In this document: in pieces, positions 51,603 through 62,400 of the stretch
Numbering within the stretch: position 1 is the first letter of the stretch
Layout of the letters: every line of letters starts with the position of its first letter
DNA from: Catenaria anguillulae PL171
Taxonomy: Eukaryota; Blastocladiomycota; Blastocladiomycetes; Blastocladiales; Catenariaceae
Direction: 5' to 3'
Assembly: GCA_002102555.1 (NCBI GenBank)
Contig: MCFL01000117.1
Location: 1 to 64,000, forward strand
DNA: 64,000 nt
Position numbers and translations under genes: made by a program
The notes under the pieces: generated by a model
The model's input: the letters and a program-made list of their open reading frames with translations, nothing else
Told to the model about the DNA's origin: nothing
Database searches by the model: none

Positions 51603-54600
51603 ATGGACTCGCCCGACACGCCCATGCCAACCCAGACCCAGACCCCGACGCCCGATCCGCCGCGGCCGCCCACTGGCTTTCACGCACTCCCAATCGGATC
51701 ACCTGTCGACCTGGACCTGAACCTGGGGCTTGCTCACAACGGCTCTGATCCTACCCTCTCGGGTGCCGACGGCAATGGCAACGGCAACGGCCATGAAAGT
51801 GACATTCGCGACCCTGGCCACGACACAGCCAGCGACACTAACAGTCTGGCCAACCTCGACGACGACCTCGATGATGACATGGACATTGACCCGCCCTCGC
51901 CCTCCTCAACGGCTGCACTTCACGCCTTTGCCGACACCGATTCGCCCCTGGCTGCACTCGGCATCGATTCATTCGCTCTCGCGGGTCTTGGCACAGACTT
52001 TCAGGAGCTTGTCACAGGGCATGCGGTCTCCGAACCATCGCGTCCAACAGCAATCGCCGCTTCTCGCACCCGGATGAGCGTAGAATCGTCGACAACTCTG
52101 GACCGCATCATTCAGCGCGAGAACCAACAGTCTGCCTTGTCTTATCCCCTTCTCATCGCCCCTCGTGCAAAGTTTCGTCTGCGGCCGCTCAACCACGACT
52201 ATCGGGGCCGGTTCTTTGAAGGCTACAGCCGCCGCATTCCAATATCGCTGTCGGGGTCTGCAGAGGATGACCAATGTGATGCATTTCAGCGTGGCAAGAA
52301 GATACCAATGCGCACAGCGACCCGTGTCCACATTCAAGACTCGTCCTCTGATTCAGATTCCGAGTTGGCCTTGGACGAAGAAGCTGGTGTTCAATCATCT
52401 GTATTGTTTTGTCACACTTCTCTATGCTCCATTGGTCGCCTTCCTTTGTCTCCCACACTGATGGATCAATGTGATACCTTTTCACTTTCCAGGCCCTTTT
52501 GATCGATCCTACCCACATCCTGCCAGTCAACCTGACCAATTGGGAAACGATGGTCATGTGGGACGACAATCCACATTCTCCACATTCTTCTCTAATTGCG
52601 CTCCACGATTTCGATTCATCACTGCTCGCCCAGGTGCGGCAAGCAGAACATGGCAATTTGCAGGTGCGTTGCATTTGACGCTGGCGTACGCCGTCATCGT
52701 TGTCTATCAACGCTGACGACATATCTTGTTGCAGATGTCCATGCTTCCCTCGCGAAATCTCTTGCTCGATTTTGAAGAATGGCTCGATCCGTTGCGATTC
52801 AACACCGACAAGCAGCCGCACCTTGACGTGTCCCTCTTCCACGATCCAACACTGCTCATTCCGCTTGGCTCAGTTGCCCGTGACAACTCTGCTTCACGAA
52901 CTCTTGTAAAAGCGCTTCGCCGACACCAAGCCGATTCCGACATCAACGCAGTTGATCGCTTCAACTTGTCTCACGACGAAAATTATGCCGTTGCCAAACG
53001 ACCTGGCGCTGCTCGCGACGCGCACGTTGTTCTCCAGCACGCAGGGCCGGCCATTCGACTTGCTCTGGCTTACGTACGCTCTTTTCATGATACAAGCTTG
53101 TCAACACAGACCCTGTTGCCCTGACAACGTTTCAACTGTAAACAGTACAAGCCCGAGCTGACTGCCAAGGAGCTTCGGCACTTGCATCGCCCACAATTCT
53201 TCATGGAACCCAACACCGAGGTCTCATTTGTCAAGACCAAGTCTCTTAAAAAGAAAAAGGTCAAAGGCAAGGAAAACGTGGAGCTGCTCCGTTCGGCTCG
53301 CGACATGACGCTTCGCGATTCGTCCAATTTCATCTTGCTCGAGTACTCTGATGAGGTGCCTCTCTTGCTTTCCAACGTCGGCATGGCAGCGTTTGTGTAC
53401 AACTATTACCGCAAGCGAGACGAAAAGGATCCCACCGAGCCAACAGTATGTCTGCCTTCTGTTTTTGGCTTGATACTTGTCTCGATGCTGAGTTGGCTGT
53501 CGTCATTTCTTCTACAGGCTGAAATCGGAGCCACCAACATTTTGGAACCCGACCAACCCGGCCCATTCTTTGGTTTTGTCGACATTGACAAGGGCCAAGC
53601 CATGCCGGTCTTGTACAACAACATGATCCGGGCGCCGCTATACCCCCACAAGCCAAACGACACGGATTTCATTCTCATTCGCCAAACCCACAAGGGCGCC
53701 GTGAAATACTTTCTCCGTGCCATCCCTCATCAGTTTGTCGTGGGCCAAATCTTTCCGGCCATGTCGCTTCCGCCTCCGACCGCACGCGTGTACACGGAAT
53801 ATCGCCGGAATCGCATCAGGGTATGAGTCAATGATGACCCTTGCTCACGCTCTTGTTCGTCCATGTTTCTTTGACTATGGCCTGTGCTCATCCGCGATCG
53901 CATACAGGTTGGCGTTTATCGACTCATGCGCAAGAAGCCAAACTCGGCGCGCGATGGTATCAATTACGAGTCACTTGAGCTCATGTTCCCGCACTATACC
54001 GAAGTCGCCCTCAAGGCTCGGCTCAAAGAGTTCATGGAGAGCCGCGGTCTCAAACCCAACCACTGGCGTCTGAAGGGCGGAGCCCCACCACCGTCCGAGG
54101 AAGAGATTCGCAAGATGGTACCTCCCGAGCAGGTGTGCATGTTCAACACAATGGAGGCCGCCAATCGGCACATTGACGACTTGACCTACGTCACCGAGAG
54201 CAATCCCAAGACGTTGACTGGCAAGTCAAGCATGCCGAATCAAGAGGCGCTGTTTGAGGAGGAGATGTTGCCGTGGAAGTTGACGGCCAATTTCGAGCAC
54301 GCGACCAAGGGGAAGGTTCAGCTCAAAATCAAGGGCGAAGGCGATCCAACGGGACCTGCAGAGGCCGGCTTCTCATTCATTCGGGCGCCCAAGGGTGACA
54401 AGTTTTTGCGTCATCTCTCCCACTACGTCGACGACGCGGGCGAAATTGACGAGGAAGTCGCGTATCAGCGTCTCATTCGCGATCAGTGGGACCGTCAACG
54501 GCAATCGCTTTCGATTACCACCCCATCCGACGAGCCCATGGAGCAGCAGTTGGCCAAGGAGGAGAGGCAAATTCTTGCAAAGCACGCCACAAAGGGGCAA

Positions 54601-56007
54601 CTCGAGGGTAAAGATCGTGCCAAGGCCATGGCAGCCGTGCGGTCGAGTCTGGCACCGGCAATGGTGCCAAGTCTGGGCAAAGGTAGCAAATCCAAATCGG
54701 GACAGCAGAATGGTGGTGCATTGCCCAAAGTGCTCGTGATTCGGCGCCGGCCAAAGGGCATGCACACGTGGCAAGAGGAGCTCGTCACCAATCCCGTCAT
54801 CATCGAAAACTACCTCCGGCACAAGCAGCAGCTCGATACGGCCGGCGATGGCTCGTCCCTTGACAAGTTCCGCAAGCAAAAGCTCGTGACTGGAAGTCGC
54901 ATGTTCCGCGAGAACGCTATCCAGGAAGCATTGCGCAAATCGCGTCCCGTTCAGTGCCGCCGGTGTGGTCAAGTTGGTCACATCAAGACCAACCGCGAAA
55001 AGTGCCCTGCGTACAACGACTCGCCCGAGTTCAAGAGCCTCAAGCGTGCCCGTGGCGAAGCCGTTGGGGATGATGACGAGGATGAGACGATCTTTGCGAG
55101 CGCGGCCAACACGCCGCTGCTTGGTCCGGCCGCCAAGCGGGCAAAGCGCAAACTTCCGACGAGCGAGCTCAGCGAGATTCTGGACACGATCTTGGCGAGC
55201 GTCATGAATACCCAAGAGTCCAAGAACTTTTTGCAAAAGAAGGCCGACTCAAAGTATAAGGAAAAGGTCAAAGACGCCATCTTTTTACCCGCCATTGCTG
55301 ACAAGAACAAGGAGTTGCTCTACATGTCGTCGCACGATTTCGTCAACGACATTCGGCGCTTGTATGAGAACACGTTGACCGTGTATGGTGCCGACCATGG
55401 CTTGACCAGCGCGGCGGATCGGCTCAAGCAACACGTCGTGTCCGAGATCAACCGCCGGCACACTCGCTTGACCCAGTTGAATGCCGAGATTGAGGCTTTC
55501 AATCGAACCGCTGCGGCAAACCGCACTGGTCCTCGTGGTCGTCCTGGCCGCAAGAGCCAAGCAGCCATGGCTGCGGCCGCTGTTGCTCCCATTTTGGCTG
55601 CAGCTTCCGCTTCGCGCAACTCCCCCGCTCCAATGTCTGCACCTCAAATCGTGCCGAATCAATCGCTTGCTGGATCACTTCCCCTGGCGGCGTACTCAGC
55701 TCCGCCGCCCCCGCCAACAGCCACGACCACAGGTCCTGGGCCGCTTGACCGCCGCCCGTCGTTTGGCTTTATTCCGCCTCCACCGGCACATAACCACACG
55801 CAGCAGCCGCTCGCAATACCACCAGCGTCGTCCATGTTTGGCGCTCCCGCACCCGCGCCGCAGCCCCTGTTCTCCTTTCCACAAGCGGTTCCCGCCCCCG
55901 CGGCATTTATGTCTGCACCCCCGCCTGCGGTTGGTGGAAGTTATGCAGGCGTGCGGCCATCCGCGACGGCGGCGGATGATGATTCAGATGTGGACATTGA
56001 GGATTGA
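51603..56007 (+). CDS. TAF1: TFIID subunit TAF1 (TAFII250)
   Basis: Largest TFIID subunit, scaffold for core-promoter recognition. The model is 51603..52388, 52493..52663, 52735..53073, 53146..53445, 53518..53820, 53908..56007, 1,332 aa, every exon a multiple of three. An acidic N-terminus with a polar linker is followed by the DUF3591 core. NWETMVMWDD is near residue 280. LDVSLFHDP, ALAYYKPELTAKELRHLHRP, TLRDSSNFILLEYSDEVPLLLSNVGM and RQTHKGAVKYFLRAIPHQFVVGQIFP follow. A zinc knuckle CRRCGQVGHIKTNREKCP sits near 985. A single divergent bromodomain-like segment lies at about 1060-1150 (FVNDIRRLYENTLTVYGADHGLTSAADRL). The Pro/Ala-rich tail ends acidic (DDDSDVDIED). The first donor (GGT|GTTCAA) is weaker than the rest. 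Divergent from MRPL45 (233 bp). Confidence 0.93.
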
Positions 56008-56554
56008 GGCAGCAAATGTTGTGCTTTGTTGATCTTATTGCCACTCTTGATGTATTTATTGTGTCATTTGTCTGGACGAACTGCGCTTAACTTTGGTGTG
56101 TCATAAATACATAAGTTTGCACCTGGCATGAAGTTTTTGTTTTCCTCATCCATAGTGAAGCAAAGACATGTTTGAATCACTATTTTGACATGTCCCTCGA
56201 TTTTTCGCTTCTGTGACGCGTCATCTTTCACTACCGCACCCTGCGCTTGACACCCTGACGTCCTCGAATGGCTTTTATGGCTCTCTCCAAGTGCAGACAT
56301 CAATTAAATGTCCATGAAGCAATCGTCCTTAACCAAGGCTTTGCAGCAAGCTCCTCATTAGAACTTCAAGCAACTGCTAGACCTGGCTACTAGATAGACT
56401 TTTCCGCCACTGCACCGAGCAAATTGGTCGTGACCTTCTTTCGACAACGGCTGCTCATTCCAACCCACTCAAAACGTAAAGAGGAGATCCGCTTGATCAA
56501 CTTTCTTTGGCTTGTATCAGCCCTCCCCCGACCGTCAACTTCCATCCCTCCACC
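56008..56554. other. Intergenic region between TAF1 and the syntaxin gene
   Basis: 547 bp with TAF1 3' and syntaxin 5' flanks. No gene or repeat seen. Confidence 0.5.
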
Positions 56555-57801
56555 ATGCGTGATCGTCTTTCTGAGCTCAAGGTGTGTTTCCCAGACCGAC
56601 CTCGGCCGATCACTCGTCGCGCTTGAACAGTAAATTGACATGGATTCCTTTGCTTGGCCAAAGAAATCCGCCGGTGAACCGACGCCGCAAGTTCAAGCGA
56701 CCGCCCAGGATGTCGACGTGGAAAAGGGCAATGCCCAGGCGCAGACCCCCATGAAGCAGTTCTTTGACGAGGTAAGCAACTTGCGCGGAGCTGTCAACAC
56801 CATCAAAAAGTACATCACGGACATTGAGGAGACGCATCAGAAGGCGCTTACTGCCGTAAGCGAAGAGCAAGGCCAGGATCATGCCAAGGCAATTGACGGG
56901 TTTATGGATCAGGTAAATATGCAGTCGGGCGTCATTCGCAAGAAGCTCAAGGGTACGCTGGCGCGCAAACTGCTCTTTGCGTGTGGTCGCATCTCGTGCT
57001 TACACCACTGATTGTGTCTGTTTGCAGAGATGGAGGCAGCAAACAAAGACTTTGAGTCAAAGAACCCCAATTCCAGTGACGCGCGCATCCGTGTCAGTCA
57101 GGTGCGGACATTCTTTTTATGCCCGTTTGCGTTGCTCGCGCGCCCAACCGTCGTCGCTCACCCGTTTTCCGTCCACAGCACGCTGTTCTCGTCAAGAAAT
57201 TCACAGACACCATGACGGAATACAACGAGATTCAGACAAAGTACAAGGGCAAGTACAAGCAGCGTCTTCAGAAGCAGTACTTGATTGTGAAACCGGATGC
57301 AACTCCCGAGGAGGTCGAAAAGGTGGTAAGCGGCGAGGGCGGGGCCGCCATTTTCGCCCAGCAAATCATGCCTGGAGCCCAGTACATGGAAGCCAAGCAA
57401 GCGTTGCAGGATATTCAGGAGCGGCATCAGGACATTGTCAAAATCGAAAAGAGTATTTTGGTATGTTTTCTCCGTCGTTGGTCCAATCATTGTGCCTTGA
57501 ATGTTGAGCGGCCGAGGAAGCTCACCAATTTACACTTTCACTCGCTTCACGCCAGGAACTTCAACAACTGTTTATTGACATGTCGGTGCTGGTGGCCCAG
57601 CAAGGTGAGCTGTTGAATCAAATCGACTCTCATGTAACAAAGGCGGTCGAGTACACAGAGCAAGGCGTGGAGGAAATGAAGCAAGCCAACAAGATTCAAA
57701 AGCGGTCACGCAAGCGCATGTGCATTCTCATTTTCTGCCTGGTCATCCTTGCCGTTTGCGTTGGTCTCGGACTGGGGTTGACCAACATCTTCCGTCGGTG
57801 A
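56555..57801 (+). CDS. Plasma-membrane syntaxin (Sso1/STX1-type Qa-SNARE)
   Basis: A t-SNARE for exocytosis. The preferred model is 56555..56581, 56664..56952, 57028..57101, 57179..57460, 57556..57801, 305 aa. The 27-nt first exon codes MRDRLSELK, very like the N-peptide of animal syntaxins 1-4. It joins at 56664 (acceptor CCAAAG) to KSAGEPTPQ. An alternative start is ATG 56640 (MDSFAWPKK) without that exon. The Habc domain is at about 40-160 (FFDEVSNLRGAVNTIKKYITDIEETHQKAL). The SNARE motif is at about 205-265 (ALQDIQERHQDIVKIEKSILELQQLFIDMSVLVAQQGELLNQIDSHV) with the zero-layer Gln in LVAQQGELL. A C-terminal membrane anchor (MCILIFCLVILAVCVGLGLGL) ends the protein. Introns 2-4 are clean GT-AG. 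Confidence 0.93.
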
Positions 57802-58171
57802 GACAAGGAGTTAGTTGTTCCTCCGATTCCCATTCGAATGCTTGTTAGTGAGCGTACTCGGCCCCTCTCGTTTTGTGCAACTCCCCCGAAAGCCTTCCAT
57901 CACTGCCACCGACTGTATACCTCTATAGAATCACTGATTTTGTCGATTTGAATAAGTATCGCAATCTTGTGTTGTTGGTTGCCGCGATGTGAAGGTTGAG
58001 AAGAGCGAGGTCGCCGATCGGCGGTCCGTCGATCCATTTTTGGGTCTCTTTGCAGCAAACCATCACACAACAGACAACAGAACAGACAGGTCAATACTTA
58101 GTACATAACTATGAACGGATGTGCAATTGAACGTTCACGGAAGCATTGCCTCTGACGACGCCCAAACCGCC
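57802..58171. other. Intergenic region between the syntaxin gene and mS26
   Basis: 370 bp; no gene, RNA or repeat seen. Confidence 0.5.
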
Positions 58172-59236
58172 ATGCACTTCGCAATGTCTGCCGCTGCATC
58201 TCCAGCAATGTTGACAACTCTCTCACGCTCCGCCGCAGCTGTTCCCGCCGTCACCGTCAGGAATCTGCACCGCCTGTCTCCTGCGGTTGCTGAAAAGGCC
58301 AACACCAAGCCGGCAAGCAAAGAGGTCCAAGATGCTCTCGCCGCTCACCGCCGGGCAGTCTCAGGCGCCCGCAAGGCCTACCTCGCTGACACCCGCACCG
58401 CCCAACAGTTGGCCAAGGAAGAGGAATTGGCACATGCCAAGGAAAAGCTGGCCGAAACCAAGACGCTTCTGTCCGATCCACTTCTCGTCGGCACATTCAA
58501 ACCTCGCCGTGAGCTCAAGCGTGATCGTCAACGCAACTTTGGCAAGTTTGAGCCTGTTCCCGTCGACTTGACTCAACCTCTCCCTCCTCCAAACGCCCCT
58601 CCCGCCAACGTCCCCGAGAAGCGGTTCAACAACGGCCGGCAACTTCGCCGCATCTTTGCCCGGGACCTCACTCCGGAAAACCCACGGCTTTCGCATTTGC
58701 TCCACCTCTGGCACTCCTCGGAATCGTTTGTGACACCGCGCAACATTGACCAGAAGCTCGACGAATTCTTCAAGCAAAAGCCTGAAGTCAATGAGCATGC
58801 TGCTTCAACGCCCGTGACGCAATCTCTTTACAATGCCGGTGTTGCTGGCTCGGCGCAAGACACCAATCTGCCCCTCACTACCCGCCTCCACCGCATTATC
58901 GAGCACGGCGTCACGGACTCTGTGCCTTCACTGTCCGACTTCAATCCTCGCGAGTTTGCCGATACCGACAAGCAATTTGTCCCTGCCGAGGATACGCCCT
59001 ACCTTGCTGGCGGCTCGCTCCTCGAACACGGCAACCTTCGCGAGATTGCCGTGCGGGATAAGTTGAATGATACCCTCCTGGGCCGTCCAAATGTGGCCAA
59101 GGTGCTCGAGTGGGGTAAGGTGGTCAACAAGCCGTCCGAGTATGGGTGGACTTTGCCCAAGAAAGGAAAGAAGGAAGGTGCTGCCGCAGTACCTGCGCAA
59201 TCGAGCGCACCCGTGGAGGAGCCGGCCGTGTTGTAA
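58172..59236 (+). CDS. Mitochondrial small-subunit ribosomal protein mS26 (PET123-like)
   Basis: A 354-aa component of the mitoribosomal small subunit, single exon, starting at the first ATG of the frame (58172). The N-terminus is a Ser/Ala/Arg mitochondrial presequence. A charged coiled coil (ARKAYLADTRTAQQLAKEEELAHAKEKLAETKTLL) is followed by LSDPLLVGTF. The segment LSHLLHLWHSSESFVTPRNIDQKLDEFF aligns with yeast Pet123 ([29 protein letters not shown]). A Lys-rich C-terminus closes the protein. The family call rests on these two aligned blocks recalled from memory. Convergent with the FOCAD-like gene (225 bp). Confidence 0.75.
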   Translation: MHFAMSAAASPAMLTTLSRSAAAVPAVTVRNLHRLSPAVAEKANTKPASKEVQDALAAHRRAVSGARKAYLADTRTAQQLAKEEELAHAKEKLAETKTLLSDPLLVGTFKPRRELKRDRQRNFGKFEPVPVDLTQPLPPPNAPPANVPEKRFNNGRQLRRIFARDLTPENPRLSHLLHLWHSSESFVTPRNIDQKLDEFFKQKPEVNEHAASTPVTQSLYNAGVAGSAQDTNLPLTTRLHRIIEHGVTDSVPSLSDFNPREFADTDKQFVPAEDTPYLAGGSLLEHGNLREIAVRDKLNDTLLGRPNVAKVLEWGKVVNKPSEYGWTLPKKGKKEGAAAVPAQSSAPVEEPAVL

Positions 59237-59461
59237 TCCTTTGTTTTCATGATTGTTCTTTGGTTGTTTACGATACATCATCATCCTTTGCTAGCCACTT
59301 AATCCCTGTTTGTTGTCATTTCGGTTTCATTACTAAACAATGCGTGTTCATATAAATACATGTATTCATTGCGAATTGGTCAATCTTTTCTGTGGAGCGG
59401 ACTGAAAATACAGGTGGCAAGCTTTCACACGTGCTTCATCCCTGCAAGCGCAAACCATCAT

Positions 59462-62400
59462 CTACACAGTACAGTCACTCCATACGCGCCACGACTTGTC
59501 ATCAACGTGTCGATATGGCGCAATGAACGCAACCAGCGCCTTGTGGCTCTGCTCGTCGACGCGAGGCAGCAAAAGCAATACCCGCTTCACCACCTTGATG
59601 GCCAACCCAACCCCAGATCCGTGTCCCACAAGCGCCTCCAACTCCACGGCCAAGCGGTTGGCCCATTGATCGGTGTGCTGCCCACCAGCTCCACCTTGGT
59701 AGGCCAGCACCCCAAGTACAAAGTACGACAAAACGTGCTGTGCGACTGGCGCCGAATCACCCGCGGTGTGCAAAACCAAAACGAGGTCCAGCAACCGAAC
59801 CAACCAATCCGCCGTTTCTTGATGCCGAACACGGGCAATCCACTTGGCCCGCTCCGCCGCCGACAGGGGCTCCTTGGGATCCGGTAAACTGTTTCGCTCA
59901 ATGAGCTGAAGGATGGTGGATAGGAGCAACCGGTTGACTTCCAATCGGTGGGATTCCGACAATCCTTGCGCGGCATGCAACGCAGTGCTGAGCAAGGCGT
60001 TTTCCGACAAGTGTGGCGGCATTGGGGCAGTCGAGCGACGCTGGGCCACAAGGCCAACAAGATGGGCGGTAATAGAAATGGATTGTTCAAGGGCACGGCC
60101 AGTGAGGGCGCCACTTGCGAGTGATTCCGGCGCCGAGTACGTGTACACAAAATGCTGAACCAGAGTGCGCTGCTGGTCCATGGAGAGGTCGGGCAGCAAG
60201 TCCAAAAACTCGAGCATGAATCGCGACAGGCGAGCATAGGCACCGTCCACAGGCGGAGCGTCAGGGACTTGGCAGGCGATCGTCTCAAGGAATTGACTAC
60301 GCCACTGTCCTACACATTCCATCCCAAACTCGGCAACGACAGCCTCAGAATGGAACAGGCCTTGTACAAGTATGCGCACGACATCCATCAACTTGTCCTC
60401 GGACACGGTAACGATTGCGCCCTTCCTCCCACGCTTTTCCGTTGTCACCTTTTCAACACCGGCGAGGGCCAGGAAGACGCCAAGTCCTTGAATGGATACG
60501 GCCAGCTGCCACTCCAGCGCCGACTTTGTCCGCGTCAGCAGACCCTCCTGCAGGTATCGAAGCGCTGAGTAGGATGACGATGCGCGTGCCGCTGCAAATT
60601 TCCAGCAAGTTTCGAGCAAACCCTGGTGCCTTGCGTCGTCCAATAATGGGTACCAATCAACCATGGGTAATGCCTCGGAAATGGCCAACGATTCCAAAAC
60701 AACCTTGATAAACGCGGGTCGGTTCGAGTTGTACAAATCGTCAAATGCATTGCGGAGAATTGACGATTCGCGATCCATGTGCCCAAGGTTGGGTGGTTCG
60801 CCAACCATGGGTTGCGTTTCGGCGCTCGGGTCCTGCGCGCACCATCTGGACAAGGTCCACGAAAGCAAAGGAATCGACACTTTGGCGACGCGCGACATGG
60901 CAGCGTTGAACTTGGAGGTCCCATTGGGGCCCGCACCCGCCAAGTCAAGGATTGTAGTCATGAATCGGTTCGCCAACGTCATTTCCTGCATGGACGACGT
61001 GGACAGGTCGGGGCAAACGTAGTCGAATCCAAGGGTTGAGAACAATGAAACAACGTGATTGAGTCGGGCAAGTGGGGCTTGTCCGGGTTGCGTCCAGCCC
61101 GTAATGTGGCCCTTGACAAGCGACTGCAAAGTATCGGGCTCGACAATGACGGACGCACGGGAAACAACCAGCATGAGATGACTGCGGATGTTGAGATCGG
61201 CCACGTCGGTAAATCGGGGCAGATGGACAAAAAGCTTGCGAAGCCGGTCTTGACCTTGAGGGTGATGCAAGAGAATCCAGGAAGCGCATGCTGCCCGGAG
61301 CGGTACCGCTTGGTCTTTTGCAAACTCGTCGATCGCTTCCAGGGCGTAAGGGATCATGGTGTCCGGAAGTGCCGTGGGTTTGTTGCGTACAACAAACGAA
61401 ATGCCCATTGCGAGACCAATGGCCGTCTTGATGGGGAGAAAAGCCAGCTTGTCGTGACCATACTCTTGCAAAAATGATTGGACTTGAACTTGGAATGCAG
61501 GTGGGCTGGCGCGGGTTGTATACCGATTGCCGGAGAATCATGCAAACGGCAGTTGCGCGGAGTAACCGGCCCAATCCCTGGAGAAAAAAAAAATAAAAGA
61601 CAATGGTCGAGCACGTCAGTAAACGCACCGGGGTCTGACGAAAAGTAAAGTCAACGTACGAGGCCTTCTCCAGATCACCGACCAAGTATGACACTGTTGC
61701 GTCCCAAGTTTCCTCATCGCCGCTAACGCTGCTCAAGTGTCCCAAACACTGCGCCACGGCGGCCAACAATTCCTCGGACTCGGTATTGACCGACTGCTTT
61801 CCAAGTAGAACATTGAAGTCTGCGTCGCTCACACCCACTGAAGCCGCCTCGGACCGTTTCCAGTTGACGCCCCACATACTGGTGCAATACCAATGAAAAG
61901 CAAAAGTCGGAAAACTCGGACGCCGAGTCGTCACGAAGACCATGGAGGGCAAGCGCAAAGGCAGTCATGGCGAGCAACGCGTGGCCTTTGGATATGGGGA
62001 AACTCGGCCGAGATGTAGATTTGAACCAGCGAGTTAAAGAAGAGTTGACGGTCGGTTTCGGGGCGCTTGTGCGGCGCAAATGAGGTGAATTGGCGAACGT
62101 AAAATGGGATGGCGAGGTGCCGGGTCAGGAGGTGGTGGTCAAATGTTCCGGAATCGATAATGTGCTCAATCTGCTGGAAGGAATCGGAGAGCGGAAGGTT
62201 GGCGACTGGCAAATTGAAACATATGTTAATAGATATGCAGCAGGACACATGACGAAAAGCAATAACATACCAAGGGCGGCATTCGAGACAATGCTGGGAG
62301 CAGACTTGCACAAAGCGGCCAGGGCATCCCGGGCGGCGCGCATCGACTTTTTGACGTTGGACACGGCCCCATCTGCGGCCAATGTTGCCGATGCATCCGT

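Noticed and set aside
54373-55236. A 287-codon antisense ORF opposite TAF1 exon 6
   Set aside because: It is opposite the conserved TAF1 core and zinc knuckle and shows no homology of its own.
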